Assembly (NCBI RefSeq): GCF_007954405.1
Contig: NZ_CP042344.1
Location: 2,294,001-2,358,000, forward strand
DNA from: Comamonas flocculans
Lineage (GTDB): Bacteria; Pseudomonadota; Gammaproteobacteria; Burkholderiales; Burkholderiaceae_C
Length of the DNA stretch: 64,000 bases
Direction of reading: 5' to 3'
The notes under the pieces: model-generated
Databases searched by the model: none
What the model saw: only the letters and a program-made list of their open reading frames with translations
Told to the model about the DNA's origin: nothing
In this document: positions 19,581 to 29,854 of the stretch, piece after piece
How the letters are laid out: each line of letters starts with the position of its first letter
Position numbering within the stretch: position 1 is the stretch's first letter
Translations under genes and position numbers: made by a program

Positions 19581-21054
19581 GAGCCTGTCCGGAATTTTGT
19601 GTGCGAGGCATAGCATGACGACCAGGAGCATGTATGCCGACGAGCAAGACGAAGATGAAGAACGCGGCGATTGCCGCGAAGATGGCCGCGCTGCCGGCAA
19701 TCCCCAAGGAACTGATTGAGCAGTTCGTCTCGGGCCCCATGACCAGCGATGCCGTGAACGCGGCGACAGTGGCATTCAAGAAGGCGCTGATCGAGCGCGC
19801 CCTGGGTGCCGAGATGTCGCACCATCTGGGCTACCCCAATGGCGCGAGCAAGCCCGAGGCCGGCACTGCCAACCAACGCAACGGCCGCAGCGCCAAGACC
19901 GTGCTGACCGACGATGGGCCGCTTCGCATCGAAGTGCCGCGCGACCGTGCCGGCAGCTTCGAGCCGGTGCTCATCCCCAAGCACGAACGCCGCTTCACCG
20001 GCTTCGACGACAAGATCGTGGCCATGTACGCGCGCGGCATGACCATGCGCGAGATCCAGGGCTTCCTGCTGGAGAGCTACGCGGTGGAGGTTTCGCCCGA
20101 GTTCATCAGCTCGGTCACCGATGCCGTCATGGCCGAGGTCAGCGCCTGGCAGGCGCGGCCATTGGAGCCGATGTACCCAGTGGTCTTCTTCGACGCCTTG
20201 CGCGTGAAGATCAAGGAAGACGCGGTGGTGCGCAACAAAGCCATTTACCTGGCCCTTGGGGTGCTGCCCGACGGCACACGCGACATTCTGGGGCTGTGGA
20301 TCGAGGGCACCGAGGGCGCCAAGTTCTGGATGAAGGTGTTCAACGACCTGAAGACTCGCGGCGTCAATGACATTCTCATTGCCGTCACCGACGGCTTGAA
20401 GGGCATGCCTGAGGCGCTGGCGGCGGTGTACCCAGCCACCACGCTGCAAACGTGCATCGTGCACCTGATACGCAACTCGCTGGACTACGCCAGCTGGAAG
20501 GATCGCAAGCTACTGGCGGCGGCCATCCGGCCGATCTATACGGCCACGAGCGCCGAGGCGGCACAGGTCGAATTGGAGGCCTTCGAACAAGGCCCGTGGG
20601 GCACCAAGTTCCCCACCGTGGTGGCGGCCTGGCGTCGGGCGTGGGACCGCGTGATTCCGTTCTTCGCGTTTCCGCCTTCGATTCGCCGGGTCATCTACAC
20701 GACCAACGCCATCGAGAGCATCAACGCGCGGTTGCGCAAGATCATCAAGACGCGCGGGCACTTCCCCAGTGACGATGCGGCCTCCAAACTGATCTGGCTG
20801 GCGCTGCGCAACATCACGGCCGACTGGGGGCGAGCCGCCAAGGACTGGAAGGAGGCGATGAACCAGTTCGCGATACTCTACGAGGACCGCTTCACGCAGC
20901 CGGCCCACGGCGCCAACTAGGCAGGAGGTAGAACCATGAATACATGGCTCAACCAGGGACGCCTCCGGCGGCCTGGCAGGGGCCTGAAGAAATGGGAGAA
21001 ATTAGTCGAGAGCAAATCAACTAACCGCCTCGAACACAAAAATCCTGACACTCC
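19581..21054 (+). mobile_element. IS256-family insertion sequence
   Basis: About 1.47 kb. The ends are imperfect inverted repeats: the left end has TGTCCGGAATTTTGTGTGCG (19586-19605) and the right end read inward has TGTCAGGATTTTTGTGTTCG, 17 of 20 identical. The single transposase gene spans most of the element. The left end interrupts an IS5-type remnant and the right end interrupts an unknown gene. Exact tips and the target duplication could not be fixed. Confidence 0.82.
19634..20920 (+). CDS. IS256-family (mutator) transposase
   Basis: 428-aa DDE transposase. The catalytic residues are visible as FFDALRVKI (first Asp), AVTDGLKGMP (second Asp) and TTNAIESINARLRK (Glu), with the family C/H-containing stretch TLQTCIVHLIRNS. 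Full length and apparently active. The ATG at 19634 follows GGAGCATGT; the region before it holds the left inverted repeat. Confidence 0.95.
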   Translation: MPTSKTKMKNAAIAAKMAALPAIPKELIEQFVSGPMTSDAVNAATVAFKKALIERALGAEMSHHLGYPNGASKPEAGTANQRNGRSAKTVLTDDGPLRIEVPRDRAGSFEPVLIPKHERRFTGFDDKIVAMYARGMTMREIQGFLLESYAVEVSPEFISSVTDAVMAEVSAWQARPLEPMYPVVFFDALRVKIKEDAVVRNKAIYLALGVLPDGTRDILGLWIEGTEGAKFWMKVFNDLKTRGVNDILIAVTDGLKGMPEALAAVYPATTLQTCIVHLIRNSLDYASWKDRKLLAAAIRPIYTATSAEAAQVELEAFEQGPWGTKFPTVVAAWRRAWDRVIPFFAFPPSIRRVIYTTNAIESINARLRKIIKTRGHFPSDDAASKLIWLALRNITADWGRAAKDWKEAMNQFAILYEDRFTQPAHGAN

Positions 21055-21062
21055 CGAGGCGT

Positions 21063-21349
21063 GGGTCTCCGGAGGCATCACTTTTCTCTACGACGTAGAT
21101 TTGCGAACCGCTTACACCCGGCCGCCGACCTCCCGCAAACCGAGCGCCGCGAAGCTTGCAGAAGAGCGTCGCGAGCGGCTTTGCAGCGAATGGGAGCACC
21201 TCAAGGACCAGGCGCTGTTTTCCGTCCGGGACTATTTCAAGGAAGGCGGTAGCGGAGCAAAAATACCGGATATCTTTCATGTGAAGCTCGACTCCTACTC
21301 ACGCGGATTGAACAATCGCAGCGCAAAGTTCTGGCTCAATCACGGTTGA
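21063..21349 (+). pseudogene. Truncated gene cut by the IS256-family element
   Basis: About 95 codons of coding-like sequence (from WVSGGITFLYDVDL to AKFWLNHG) continue in frame into the IS right end, where the original N-terminus has been lost. A start inside the IS at 20936 would give a 137-aa hybrid. The protein is charged and partly helical; I do not recognise the family. Its missing front part is not present left of the IS, so the insertion was accompanied by a deletion or the gene was already partial. Confidence 0.5.
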
Positions 21350-21397
21350 TCGATGCCTCTGAGAAATCGCATTGGTCTGATCGCGCCGAGCCCAGCT

Positions 21398-21461
21398 TGT
21401 TGATTTCCCGTCAAACGTGACCCACTGCCCCCGGTGGGTCACGTTTGACGGGAAATCAACA
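21398..21461. repeat. 28-bp perfect inverted repeat, two abutting IS21-like ends
   Basis: Arms of 28 bp (21398-21425 and 21434-21461), each containing TGATTTCCCGTCAAACGTGA, face each other across only 8 nt (TGCCCCCG). This sequence type resembles terminal repeats of IS21-family elements. The arrangement looks like two element tips left after loss of everything between them, or a minimal MITE. In RNA or single-stranded DNA it would form a very stable hairpin. Confidence 0.75.
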
Positions 21462-21894
21462 CACGTATAACTGAATGGCATTTACAGGCTGGTTGCTGCC
21501 GCTCGACTTCGGCGTCGTGCCATGTTCAAAGTGCCACAGCAGAGATTTCATCGGTCAGTACCGCAAGAGACCGGTCTACCACTTGAACCGGTCACTTGGC
21601 GGGAGGAGACTTGTGAGACTTCCGGGAATGGCGGCTTCCAACGTGTGTGAACGGGTCCTCTCGGCCAACTGCCGACGCTCGGTTTCCCGCTTGAGCAGAC
21701 ACCCAGAAGACCGGTCCACCGCGAAACCTGCCGCACGGGCTACGAGTCCTCGCGGCCTAAGCGGACACTCACAAGCTCCGGCGGCAGGCCCGGCCGCCTG
21801 CCGATTAGCGCAACCACCGATGGTTCATGCTTGCGACTGACTATTCAGCCAAGTTGTTCGCCCGACGCTGGTCGACCAACGCCAAATTCGATGA
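21462..21894. other. Gene-free stretch upstream of the STAND-like gene
   Basis: 433 bp with no convincing reading frame on either strand. Only short scattered frames and no family resemblance were seen. It may hold the promoter of the large downstream gene, and no HigB-type toxin gene is found here. Confidence 0.5.
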
Positions 21895-21928
21895 ATACTG
21901 TATTGTGTCGCGCTACACCATGCAGTAT
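21895..21928. promoter_or_regulatory. 34-bp interrupted palindrome before the HigA-HTH gene
   Basis: ATACTG (21895-21900) and CAGTAT (21923-21928) flank an inner GTGT/ACAC pair (21905-21908 and 21915-21918). The dyad ends 46 bp before the ATG at 21975. HigA-type proteins repress their own promoters through such sites, so this may be an autoregulatory operator of the downstream HTH-containing giant protein. Confidence 0.5.
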
Positions 21929-24375
21929 GGTCGCTGCCATCGATTCACAGCCAACAGTTAGCGATTGGAAGCATATGGACACCAGCGAAGTCCGTCATCC
22001 TGGCGAACGCATCAAGGCAGAGGTTTTCCCGGCGAATATGTCCGTGACTAAAGCCGCCGAGCTTATTGGCGTCGGACGTCCGGCACTTTCCAACCTGCTT
22101 AACGGGAAAGCGTCCCTCACTGCAGATATGGCGACTCGCATCGAGAAGGCATTCGGATTCCCCAGGAAAGATCTGCTCGAAATGCAGGCTCAGTACGACG
22201 CCTTCAAGGCTAAACAGAAGAGTATCCCGACGAACGCGAAAGCGTATGTCCCCCCGTTCCTGGCAATCAAAGCCAACGACATAGAGAGTTGGGCTTCGCA
22301 CAACATCGTCGCTCGCAGCAGGTTCGCGGTATTCCTGAGGACTTTGGTCCATTCGACAGGGAGCGGACTCACGGAAGTCGACTTCCCGGGTAACGACGAC
22401 TCCCAGCGTGCCGGCTGGGACGGTCGAATCGTGGCGAACGAGGGAACTGCTTGGGTGCCGGCTGGCCACTCGGGTTGGGAGTTTGGCACCAACGAGGATC
22501 CTAAGACGAAAGCGGACAAAGATTACAAGAAAAGCGTAGCTGCAACTGATGCAAATGACAGGGCATCGATGGAATTCGTTTTCGTCACTCCTCGCAGATG
22601 GGCTGGCAAAAACGCTTGGGTTACTGAAAAGAAGAAAGAAGGTTCCTGGAAAGACGTCCGGGCCTATGACTCCAGCGACCTTGAGCAGTGGGTGGATCAG
22701 TCTCTGCCCGGCCAAGTATGGTTTGCCAACGAGACAGGATCCCCGACGCAGAGCGTCCGCTCGCTCGACAAGTGCTGGACAGACTGGGCGAACGTGGCAA
22801 CTCCACCGCTGCCCGGCTCGCTGTTCAGTTCGGCCATCGAGGACGCGAAGCGCAAGCTCGCTTCCCGCCTCGCGAAGGGGCCCAAAGGTCCAATCGTGGT
22901 CGCAGCGGACTCCACCAACGAAGCGCTGGCCTTTGTTGCCCAGTGCTTTGGCCCCGAAGGAAGTGCCGAACTGGAACCTTATCGGTACCAGATCCTGGTT
23001 TTCGATAAAGCTGGTGTCCTACCGAAACTTGCAGGCGGAACGAGGCCGATCATTCCAGTAGTGCACTCGCGCGAAGTCGAACTTGAACTCGCGCCGTACG
23101 CTGAACAATTGCACTCCATCGTGGTGTATCCAAGGAACTCCGTCAACGCAGAGCCGGATATCGTTCTCGAACCCGTCAGTTTCGAAACATTCGATTCCGC
23201 GCTTAAAGGCATTGGCAAGAACCGGGATGAGATCAAGAGCCTAGCAAACGAGTCGGGACGCTCACTTACCGTCCTGCGCCGCCGGCTCGCGACCGTCGAG
23301 GCCGTACGAATGCCACTTTGGGCGACACAGCAACAGGCCCCGGAGAACCTAATCGCCTTCATGCTGGTAGGCGCGTGGCACGCGCTCAACGAAACCGACA
23401 TGGCAGGACTGTCCCTGCTGGCAGGCGACCGCGCGTACGAAGCACTGGAAAAGGACTTCCAACGCCTGATCCAACTGAACGACTCACCGCTTTGGTCCAT
23501 CGGGACATATCGCGGGGTCGTCTCGAAGATCGACCTACTCTACGCCATTGCTCGCTACGTGACCCGCGATGACCTGAAGCGGTATTTCGACGTCGCTCGG
23601 ATGGTGCTGGGCGAGGATGATCCCTCTCTTGATCTCGCCGAAGACCAGCGATGGGCCGCGTCCATTCACGGCAAGACTCGGGAATTTTCTCCAGCGTTCC
23701 GTCAGGGCATTTCGGAAACGCTCGTACTCCTAGCCGTTCACGGGGTGGGCCTTTTCAAGGCACGCTTGGGGATAGATACGGAGGTCGAGGCCGCCCTGGT
23801 AGTGCGCGACCTACTTAGCGATCCCCTCACCACGCGCACCCTCGAAGCCAACGACCGCGACCTGCCCCTCTACGCTGAAGCAGCGCCGACCGAATTTCTC
23901 TCGATCATCGAGCGCGACCTGAAAACGAGCAGTCCCGCAGTTTTCGGCCTCCTTCGTCCCGCTGGGTCCGGCATATTCGGCAGTCCCAGCCGCACTGGAC
24001 TGCTCTGGGCGTTGGAAGGGCTCGCATGGAATCCGGAGACGCTTCCTCGTACGGTGATGATTCTCGCACGTCTCGCGCAGATAGAGATCAACGACAACTG
24101 GGTCAACAAACCGGCGCATTCGCTGGCAGCGATATTCCGATCATGGATGCCCCAGACTGCAGCCAATAATGACGAGCGCTTGGCGCTGGTAAAAGTCCTG
24201 TTCAACAGGTTCCCGGATGTCGCCTGGACGCTTTGCGTCGCGCAATTCGGCAACCACCACCAAGTCGGGGACTACAGCCACAAGCCGACTTGGCGCCCGG
24301 ACGGATACGGCCACGGTGAGCCGTTTCCGACGTGGGGGCCGATATTAGAGTTCGCGGGCAAAATGATAGAGCTAG

Positions 24376-25554
24376 GGAAGGTCTGCACAACCCGCCTCAT
24401 GGCGCAAGCTGACGCGTGAACATTCACATGGTGAAACCGAAGCCGAATTTGCGTCAGATTTCCCGCTCTTTCGGCCAATTTCAGCCGTATTGCGGGCTCT
24501 CGCCCGTGCTGCAGGCGCACTCATGCCCGCGCTCCCTGCAAAATGCGCTTGCGCACCATCCACAGATTGGACAGCGCAAACAGCACCAGAAGCTGGCTGG
24601 TGTTCTTGGCCAGGCCCTTGTAGCGCACCTTGCGGTGGCCAAACTGGCACTTGAGAACTCGGAACTGGTGCTCGACCTTGGCGCGGATACGCGCCTTGAC
24701 GGTCTCCATCTGATCGAGCAACACATCCAGGGGGCGGTTCTTGTCGAGCTTCTTGCGCTTGCCCGGCATCATGGCGATGTGCCAACGGGTATCGGGGTGT
24801 TGATCCTGTACTTCGCCACGCTTGTCAACACCTCGGTAGCCCGAATCTGCAAAGACTTGTGTTTCCTCGCCGTGCAACAGCGCCGCTGCCTGCGTGATGT
24901 CGTGGGCGTTGGCGGCCGTGGTGGTGACGGTGTGCACCAAGCCCGAATCGGCATCCACGCCAATGTGCGCCTTCATACCGAAGTGCCATTGGTTGCCCTT
25001 CTTGGTTTGGTGCATCTCAGGGTCGCGCTGCCCATCCTTGTTCTTGGTGGAACTGGGTGCGGCAATCAAGGTGGCATCGACCACGGTGCCGCTCTTGAGC
25101 AGCAGACCACGGGCGGCCAGTTGGGCATTGACGGTGGCAAGGATTTGAGCTGCCAGCTCGTTCCTCTCCAAGAGGTGTCGAAAGCGCAGGATGGTGCTTT
25201 CGTCGGGCAGGCGGGTGATGCCCGCGTCCAAGTGGGCGAACTCTCGGTACAGGGGAACGTCGTGCAAGGCTTCTTCCATCGCCGGGTCGGAGTGCCCGAA
25301 GAATTGCTGCAGCAGGTGAATGCGCAGCATCGTCTCCAGCGCAAAGGGAGGGCGCCCCGTCTTGCCTGCAGGCGCGTGCGGTGCAATCAGCGCCAGAAGA
25401 TCAGGCCATGGGATGACGGCATCCATCTCATCGAGGAATGCACGCTTGCGCGTCCTCTTGGGGGAAAGTTCAAATCCGCTTGTGGCAAGGCTCATTTGCT
25501 TCATGGGTGTTCAACGTCCGAGGGGCTCAGGTGGTGGACTTTTGCAGACCTTTC
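24376..25554 (-). mobile_element. IS5-family insertion sequence, copy A (1179 bp)
   Basis: Element with ends GGAAGGTCTGC and, read inward from the right, GAAAGGTCTGC. It is flanked by a perfect 4-bp duplication CTAG (24372-24375 and 25555-25558). It is the same length as copy B at 37923-39101, with no difference noticed. One transposase gene on the minus strand. It disrupts the STAND-like gene within codon 801. Confidence 0.95.
24521..25504 (-). CDS. IS5-family transposase, copy A
   Basis: 327-aa DDE transposase. N-terminal DUF772-like part (GRPPFALETMLRIHLLQQFF), catalytic Asp in VVDATLIAAPSS, second Asp in VFADSGYRG, and Glu in RAKVEHQFRVLK (Y-(2)R-(3)E-(6)K type signature). Intact and identical to copy B, so both probably derive from very recent transposition. 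Confidence 0.97.
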   Translation of the reverse strand: MKQMSLATSGFELSPKRTRKRAFLDEMDAVIPWPDLLALIAPHAPAGKTGRPPFALETMLRIHLLQQFFGHSDPAMEEALHDVPLYREFAHLDAGITRLPDESTILRFRHLLERNELAAQILATVNAQLAARGLLLKSGTVVDATLIAAPSSTKNKDGQRDPEMHQTKKGNQWHFGMKAHIGVDADSGLVHTVTTTAANAHDITQAAALLHGEETQVFADSGYRGVDKRGEVQDQHPDTRWHIAMMPGKRKKLDKNRPLDVLLDQMETVKARIRAKVEHQFRVLKCQFGHRKVRYKGLAKNTSQLLVLFALSNLWMVRKRILQGARA

Positions 25555-27276
25555 CTAGCCTTATCGCAGCCACGCTACTCGGTGTCGATGCTGTCCGACC
25601 TAATCGACCGCCTCCACGACCTGGCGGATGCTGATCAGGATCGCGCATGGGCGCTGGTCGAGGCATGGGCGAAGACCGCAAGCGACAGCGACAAGATTGC
25701 GTTGCGCGAAAAAATTCGAGTCTCGACGTTGTCCCGTCGCGCAACTCTGCGCGCGAGGAAAAGCAGCAAGCAATCCCGTGTAGCGGCTGCTGCAAAGCAC
25801 ATCCATACCGCGCTTGAACCGAGCAATCTCCTCGACAAGCACGCGTGGCTTTTCAAGGGCACTTGGATCGAAGAGTCTGCCGGCGAGCTCGAAGACCTAG
25901 AAAATATTGACTATGAAGAGCGCGAGGCGCGGATCCGGAAGCAGCGGTCCGATGCGCTGAAAGAAATCCACGGGCAGTATGGCGTCGCCGGCTTGCTCGA
26001 TACGGCAATCCGTAGCGGAGCATCGGGAATCATCGGCGCCCTTGTGGCCGAGCGAGTGCTGGACGAGGAAGAGCTGCTCGCCCTGGCGACCCAAGCCTTC
26101 CAGAAAAGGAGCGAGAGTGAGTCTGCGACCCGAGCATCGGAATGGCTGATCCAAGGCGCTTTAGGCGTGATGCCCAACGACAAAAAACGCGAAGCATTCT
26201 TAAGCTCTGCCATTACAGCGATTGGTCCCGACAACGCGGCCCGCTTCCTGGCGCTCGCGCCCTTCGGCGAAGGCACTTGGTCGCTGGTCTCCTCATATGG
26301 AGAGGAGGTTGAAACGCGGTACTGGAAGGAGGTCGTTCCCGGCTGGATGCGGGACTCCCCTGCGGAGATCGCCAAGGCGGTCGACATGCTCATGAAGGCT
26401 AGGCGACCACGCGCAGCGTTTGCACTCGCGAAGTATCACCCCGAAAAGCTGCCGGTCCACACGCTCTTCCAACTTCTCACGGTCATGGCACAGGACGGCG
26501 ACGACAAGGCGGGCGAATACCTGCTTGAGCACTACCACGTCGAAAGGGCCTTCGAATGCATCAACAAGACTTCCGAACTGTCACTCGAACAGAAGGCCGG
26601 CCTTGAATTCGCGTATCTAGAAGTGCTTGACCGCGGATGGGACCGGCGTGCCAAGTCCGCAATTCCGAACCTCGAGCGCTACGTCGAGGATCACCCTGAA
26701 GTACTGGTCCAAGCCATCGTATGGACGTACAAACGCAGTGACCGAGCGGAGGACCCTCCTGAATTCAGAGTTGAAGCAGAAAAAGCCAGACCAATGGCTG
26801 AACGGGGATACAAGCTCATACAAGCAATGAAAAGAATCCCTGGAAGCGACGAACAAGGGAGCATTGATGCTGAGCGCCTGGCAAAGTGGACCGAAACCGT
26901 GCGCAAGTCCTGCGCGGAGCTGTCGCGCATCGGAATCGCTGATGTCGTAATTGGAGAACTGCTTGCCTCGGCGCAGATCGGCAAGGACGGCGCCTGGCCT
27001 TGTGAGGCGGTGAGAACCGTGATGGAAGATCTCCAGTCCGAGGATATGATGCGCGGAGCGCATACTGGCGTGTACAACTCACGAGGGGTTCATACTCGAG
27101 GTCCCGGCGGGGATCAGGAACGCCAACTGGCCGAGAAATACAGAAAGTGGGCCCAGCAGCTCCGGATGTCATCGCCGTACGTGGCTTCCGAACTGCTTAT
27201 GAAGCTGACAGATACCTACGAGCGGGAAGCTGCTCGGGAGGATACTGAAGCGAGAATCAACCAGAGATTACGCTAG

Positions 27277-27868
27277 CTGACTGCAGGGTGCGGGTTGAGC
27301 GCCACGAAGAAGGGATCGCCTAACCGAGACCCGCAAGAGTTCATGATCAAAACCCGCACGATGTACTCGATGAGATCAATGCAGACCGCGGCAGCTCAAC
27401 GCGACCGTAATCCACACCCTTCCATTACACGGGTTAGAGCGACAGCTGTGGAGAGGCTCTGTCCGCGACCCTTGTGCTCGGACGGCTGCTCCACTTAAAC
27501 ACCTGCCCATGGAGCACGAGAGACTGATTCGGCGGCTTTGGGTCGAGAGCGTGAGTTGGCTCCCGCGAACAGCGGACATTCGGCAGTGAGCTGGCTAGGA
27601 GACGTGCAGCCCACTACCCCGGAGGACCGAAGTTCCCTCGATACCGGTCATTGTCGCGGCCGCGCTGCTTGGTGAACCGATGACAGCTTGGTGCCCGGCA
27701 TCATGAAGCCGGATCAGATCCGCGACCGGCTCCAACCGCTGCCTACCAGCCGCTGACATTGGCCCCATGATGGCCGCGTTAAGCCGAAATCCCCACCTTG
27801 AACTGACGAATCGCGCGTTCCTTCGCTCATATGGCAGACATCTCTCCCCAAACCCCGAGATCCAAGGA
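27277..27868. other. Gene-free stretch between the STAND-like gene and hsdR
   Basis: 592 bp between convergent genes. Only short frames without family resemblance are found on both strands. A small segment near 27780 (GTTAAGCCGAAATCCCC) looks like IS debris but cannot be assigned. No clear terminator is seen for either flanking gene. Confidence 0.5.
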
Positions 27869-28613
27869 TCAGCCCTGGCTTTTCAGCGCCTCATACAACC
27901 CCGCCGGCCCCAGCAAAATTGCCTTGAGTCCAGCGCGTACCACCGTTGAATTCAACGCCTGGCGACTCATCACTTGATGCGCCTCGAAAGCATCAATGAT
28001 GGCGTTTTCCAGTTCGGCATCGAGGTCAGGCGAGGCCTCGAACTGCGGCTTCTCGTTGTTCCTGGCCTGTTGCACCAGCACTTCCGATTCATCAAGCTTG
28101 GCCTTGAGGGTGTTCACGTAGCTCAGCTGGTCGCCCTCGCTCAGATCACCTTCGAACAGGTCGTTGAGCTTGGCCAGGATTTCCGACAGCAGCAGCTTTT
28201 CCTTGTCCTGCATCTTCCCGCCGCCGGTCTCGGTCATGGGCTGGAGCTTGTGCTCACCACCGCTATCGTTCAGCACCAGTGCACGCTGGCCCTGGTCTTT
28301 CAGCTTGTGATGCGTCAGCACCACCTTGGACAGATCAATGCCCTCGCGCTCGCGACCGAAGTCCAGCAGGGGCAGCAGACGCTTGAAGAAGATGGCGCGC
28401 TTCTCGATGGCAGTGTTGCCGTAGTCAAAGAGCTGGCCCAGGAAGGCGTACACGCGCACATAGGTGCCCAGGTCGCGCTTGAACAAGAGCAGTGCATCCA
28501 GTTCGTCCTTGGCGGCCTGTGCTTCGGCCCTATCTGGCTTGGCGGCGCCCAGCTTGTCTCTGGTGAATCGCCCCGGTTTCCGAGGAGGCTCAAATCTTTG
28601 AGAGGATTGAGCC

Positions 28614-28934
28614 ATGAACAATGCAACGAAGTTTTCCGCAGAGGTGCGCGAACGCGCAGTGCGGATGGTGCAGGAGGGACGGGGCGAGTATCCCTCCCTG
28701 TGGAAGGCCGTGGCGGCGATTGCCCCCAAGATCGGCTGCACACCCACAACCTTGCTGAGCTGGGTCAAGCGCGCCCAGGTTGATGGCGGGCAGCGGCCCG
28801 GCGTCACCACGCACGAGCGCGATGAGATCAAGGCGCTGCAGCGTGAGGTCAAGGAGTTGCGGCGCGCCAACGAGATATTGCGCCTTGCCAGCGCTTTTTT
28901 CGCCCAGGCGGAGCTCGACCGCAAATTCAAGTGA
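28614..28934 (+). CDS. IS3-family orfA (transposase HTH protein)
   Basis: 106-aa N-terminal component: helix-turn-helix ([28 protein letters not shown]) and a leucine-zipper-like tail ([19 protein letters not shown]) that serves in dimerisation. Its stop overlaps the start of orfB; a -1 ribosomal frameshift near 28925 would make the OrfAB transposase, as usual in the family. Confidence 0.95.
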   Translation: MNNATKFSAEVRERAVRMVQEGRGEYPSLWKAVAAIAPKIGCTPTTLLSWVKRAQVDGGQRPGVTTHERDEIKALQREVKELRRANEILRLASAFFAQAELDRKFK

Positions 28935-29854
28935 ACGCGTTCATCGACAGGCACCGCGAAGTGCATGGGGTCGAGCCGATCTGCAGGACGTTGCAGGTCG
29001 CCCCGTCGGCGTACTGGCGTCACGCTGCTTGTCAGCGCGATCCTGAACTGCGTAGCGAGCGAGCCAAACGCGATGAGGTGCTGGCCGTAGAGATTGAGCG
29101 TGTGTACAACGCCAACTGGCAGGTCTATGGCGTGCGCAAGCTCTGGCACCAGTTGCAGCGTGAGGGTATTGCCGTGGCTCGCTGTACCGTGGCTCGGCTG
29201 ATGAAGCACCTGGGCATCGAAGGTGCACGCCGTGGCAGGCGCGTGCGCACCACTATGGCCGATGCCGCCCAGCCGTGCCCGCTCGATCGGGTCAATCGCA
29301 ACTTCACCGCCGAGCGACCCAACCAGCTATGGGTGGTCGACTTCACGTACGTGTCCACCTGGCAGGGATGGCTGTACGTGGCCTTCGTCACCGACGTCTT
29401 TGCCCGCCGTATCGTGGGCTGGCAGACAAGCACGTGCATGAACACCGATTTCGTGCTGGACGCCCTGGAGCAGGCATTGCACGCGCGTCAGCCGGACAAG
29501 GGCGCGCTCACGCATCACGGGGACAGAGGCTCACAGTATCTGTCCTGGCGCTACAGCGAGCGCCTGGTCGACGCTGGCGTTGCCGCCTCGGTGGGCTCCG
29601 TGGGTGACGCCTACGACAACGCCTTGGCCGAGACGATCAATGGCCTGTACAAGACCGAGGTGATCAAGCGACTGGGGCCGTGGAGATCTCGTGAGCAACT
29701 GGCGCTGGCCACACTGCGCTGGGTCCACTGGTTCAACACCGAACGACTGCTTGAACCCATCGGTAACATTCCACCAGTAGAAGCTGAAGCAAAATACTTC
29801 AGTAACTTGGCAATCAAACACGCTTCGGAAGAGGCGGCCACTTTAACCACGTAG
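28931..29854 (+). CDS. IS3-family orfB (transposase catalytic protein)
   Basis: 307-aa DDE integrase-type catalytic protein: HTH_21 region ([15 protein letters not shown]), Asp in WVVDFTYV, Asp in [10 protein letters not shown], and Glu in [14 protein letters not shown]. It starts with GTG inside the end of orfA and is normally expressed as a frameshift fusion. Looks intact. Confidence 0.96.
   Translation: MNAFIDRHREVHGVEPICRTLQVAPSAYWRHAACQRDPELRSERAKRDEVLAVEIERVYNANWQVYGVRKLWHQLQREGIAVARCTVARLMKHLGIEGARRGRRVRTTMADAAQPCPLDRVNRNFTAERPNQLWVVDFTYVSTWQGWLYVAFVTDVFARRIVGWQTSTCMNTDFVLDALEQALHARQPDKGALTHHGDRGSQYLSWRYSERLVDAGVAASVGSVGDAYDNALAETINGLYKTEVIKRLGPWRSREQLALATLRWVHWFNTERLLEPIGNIPPVEAEAKYFSNLAIKHASEEAATLTT

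Larger units (their letters stand above)
21975..27276 (+). pseudogene. HigA-HTH / nuclease-like / STAND-like giant gene, split by IS5
   Basis: A single gene interrupted by the IS at 24376-25554. Joining 21975-24375 to 25559-27276 (one CTAG target copy kept) gives 1373 codons with no stop. N-terminus: HigA-type helix-turn-helix (residues ~20-65, VTKAAELIGVGRPALSNLL). Residues ~100-250: charged domain with GWDGRI, GWEFGTN and FVFVTPRRW, resembling a PD-(D/E)xK-type fold. Residues ~290-440: NTPase-like strands (GPIVVAAD, YQILVFD) followed by SGRSLTVLRRRL, as in STAND proteins, but without a Walker A GxxxxGK[ST]. The rest is long helical sequence, possibly a sensor. A defence role is inferred from this architecture and the context. 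The split form has the HTH on the left part and a headless right part. Confidence 0.75.
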
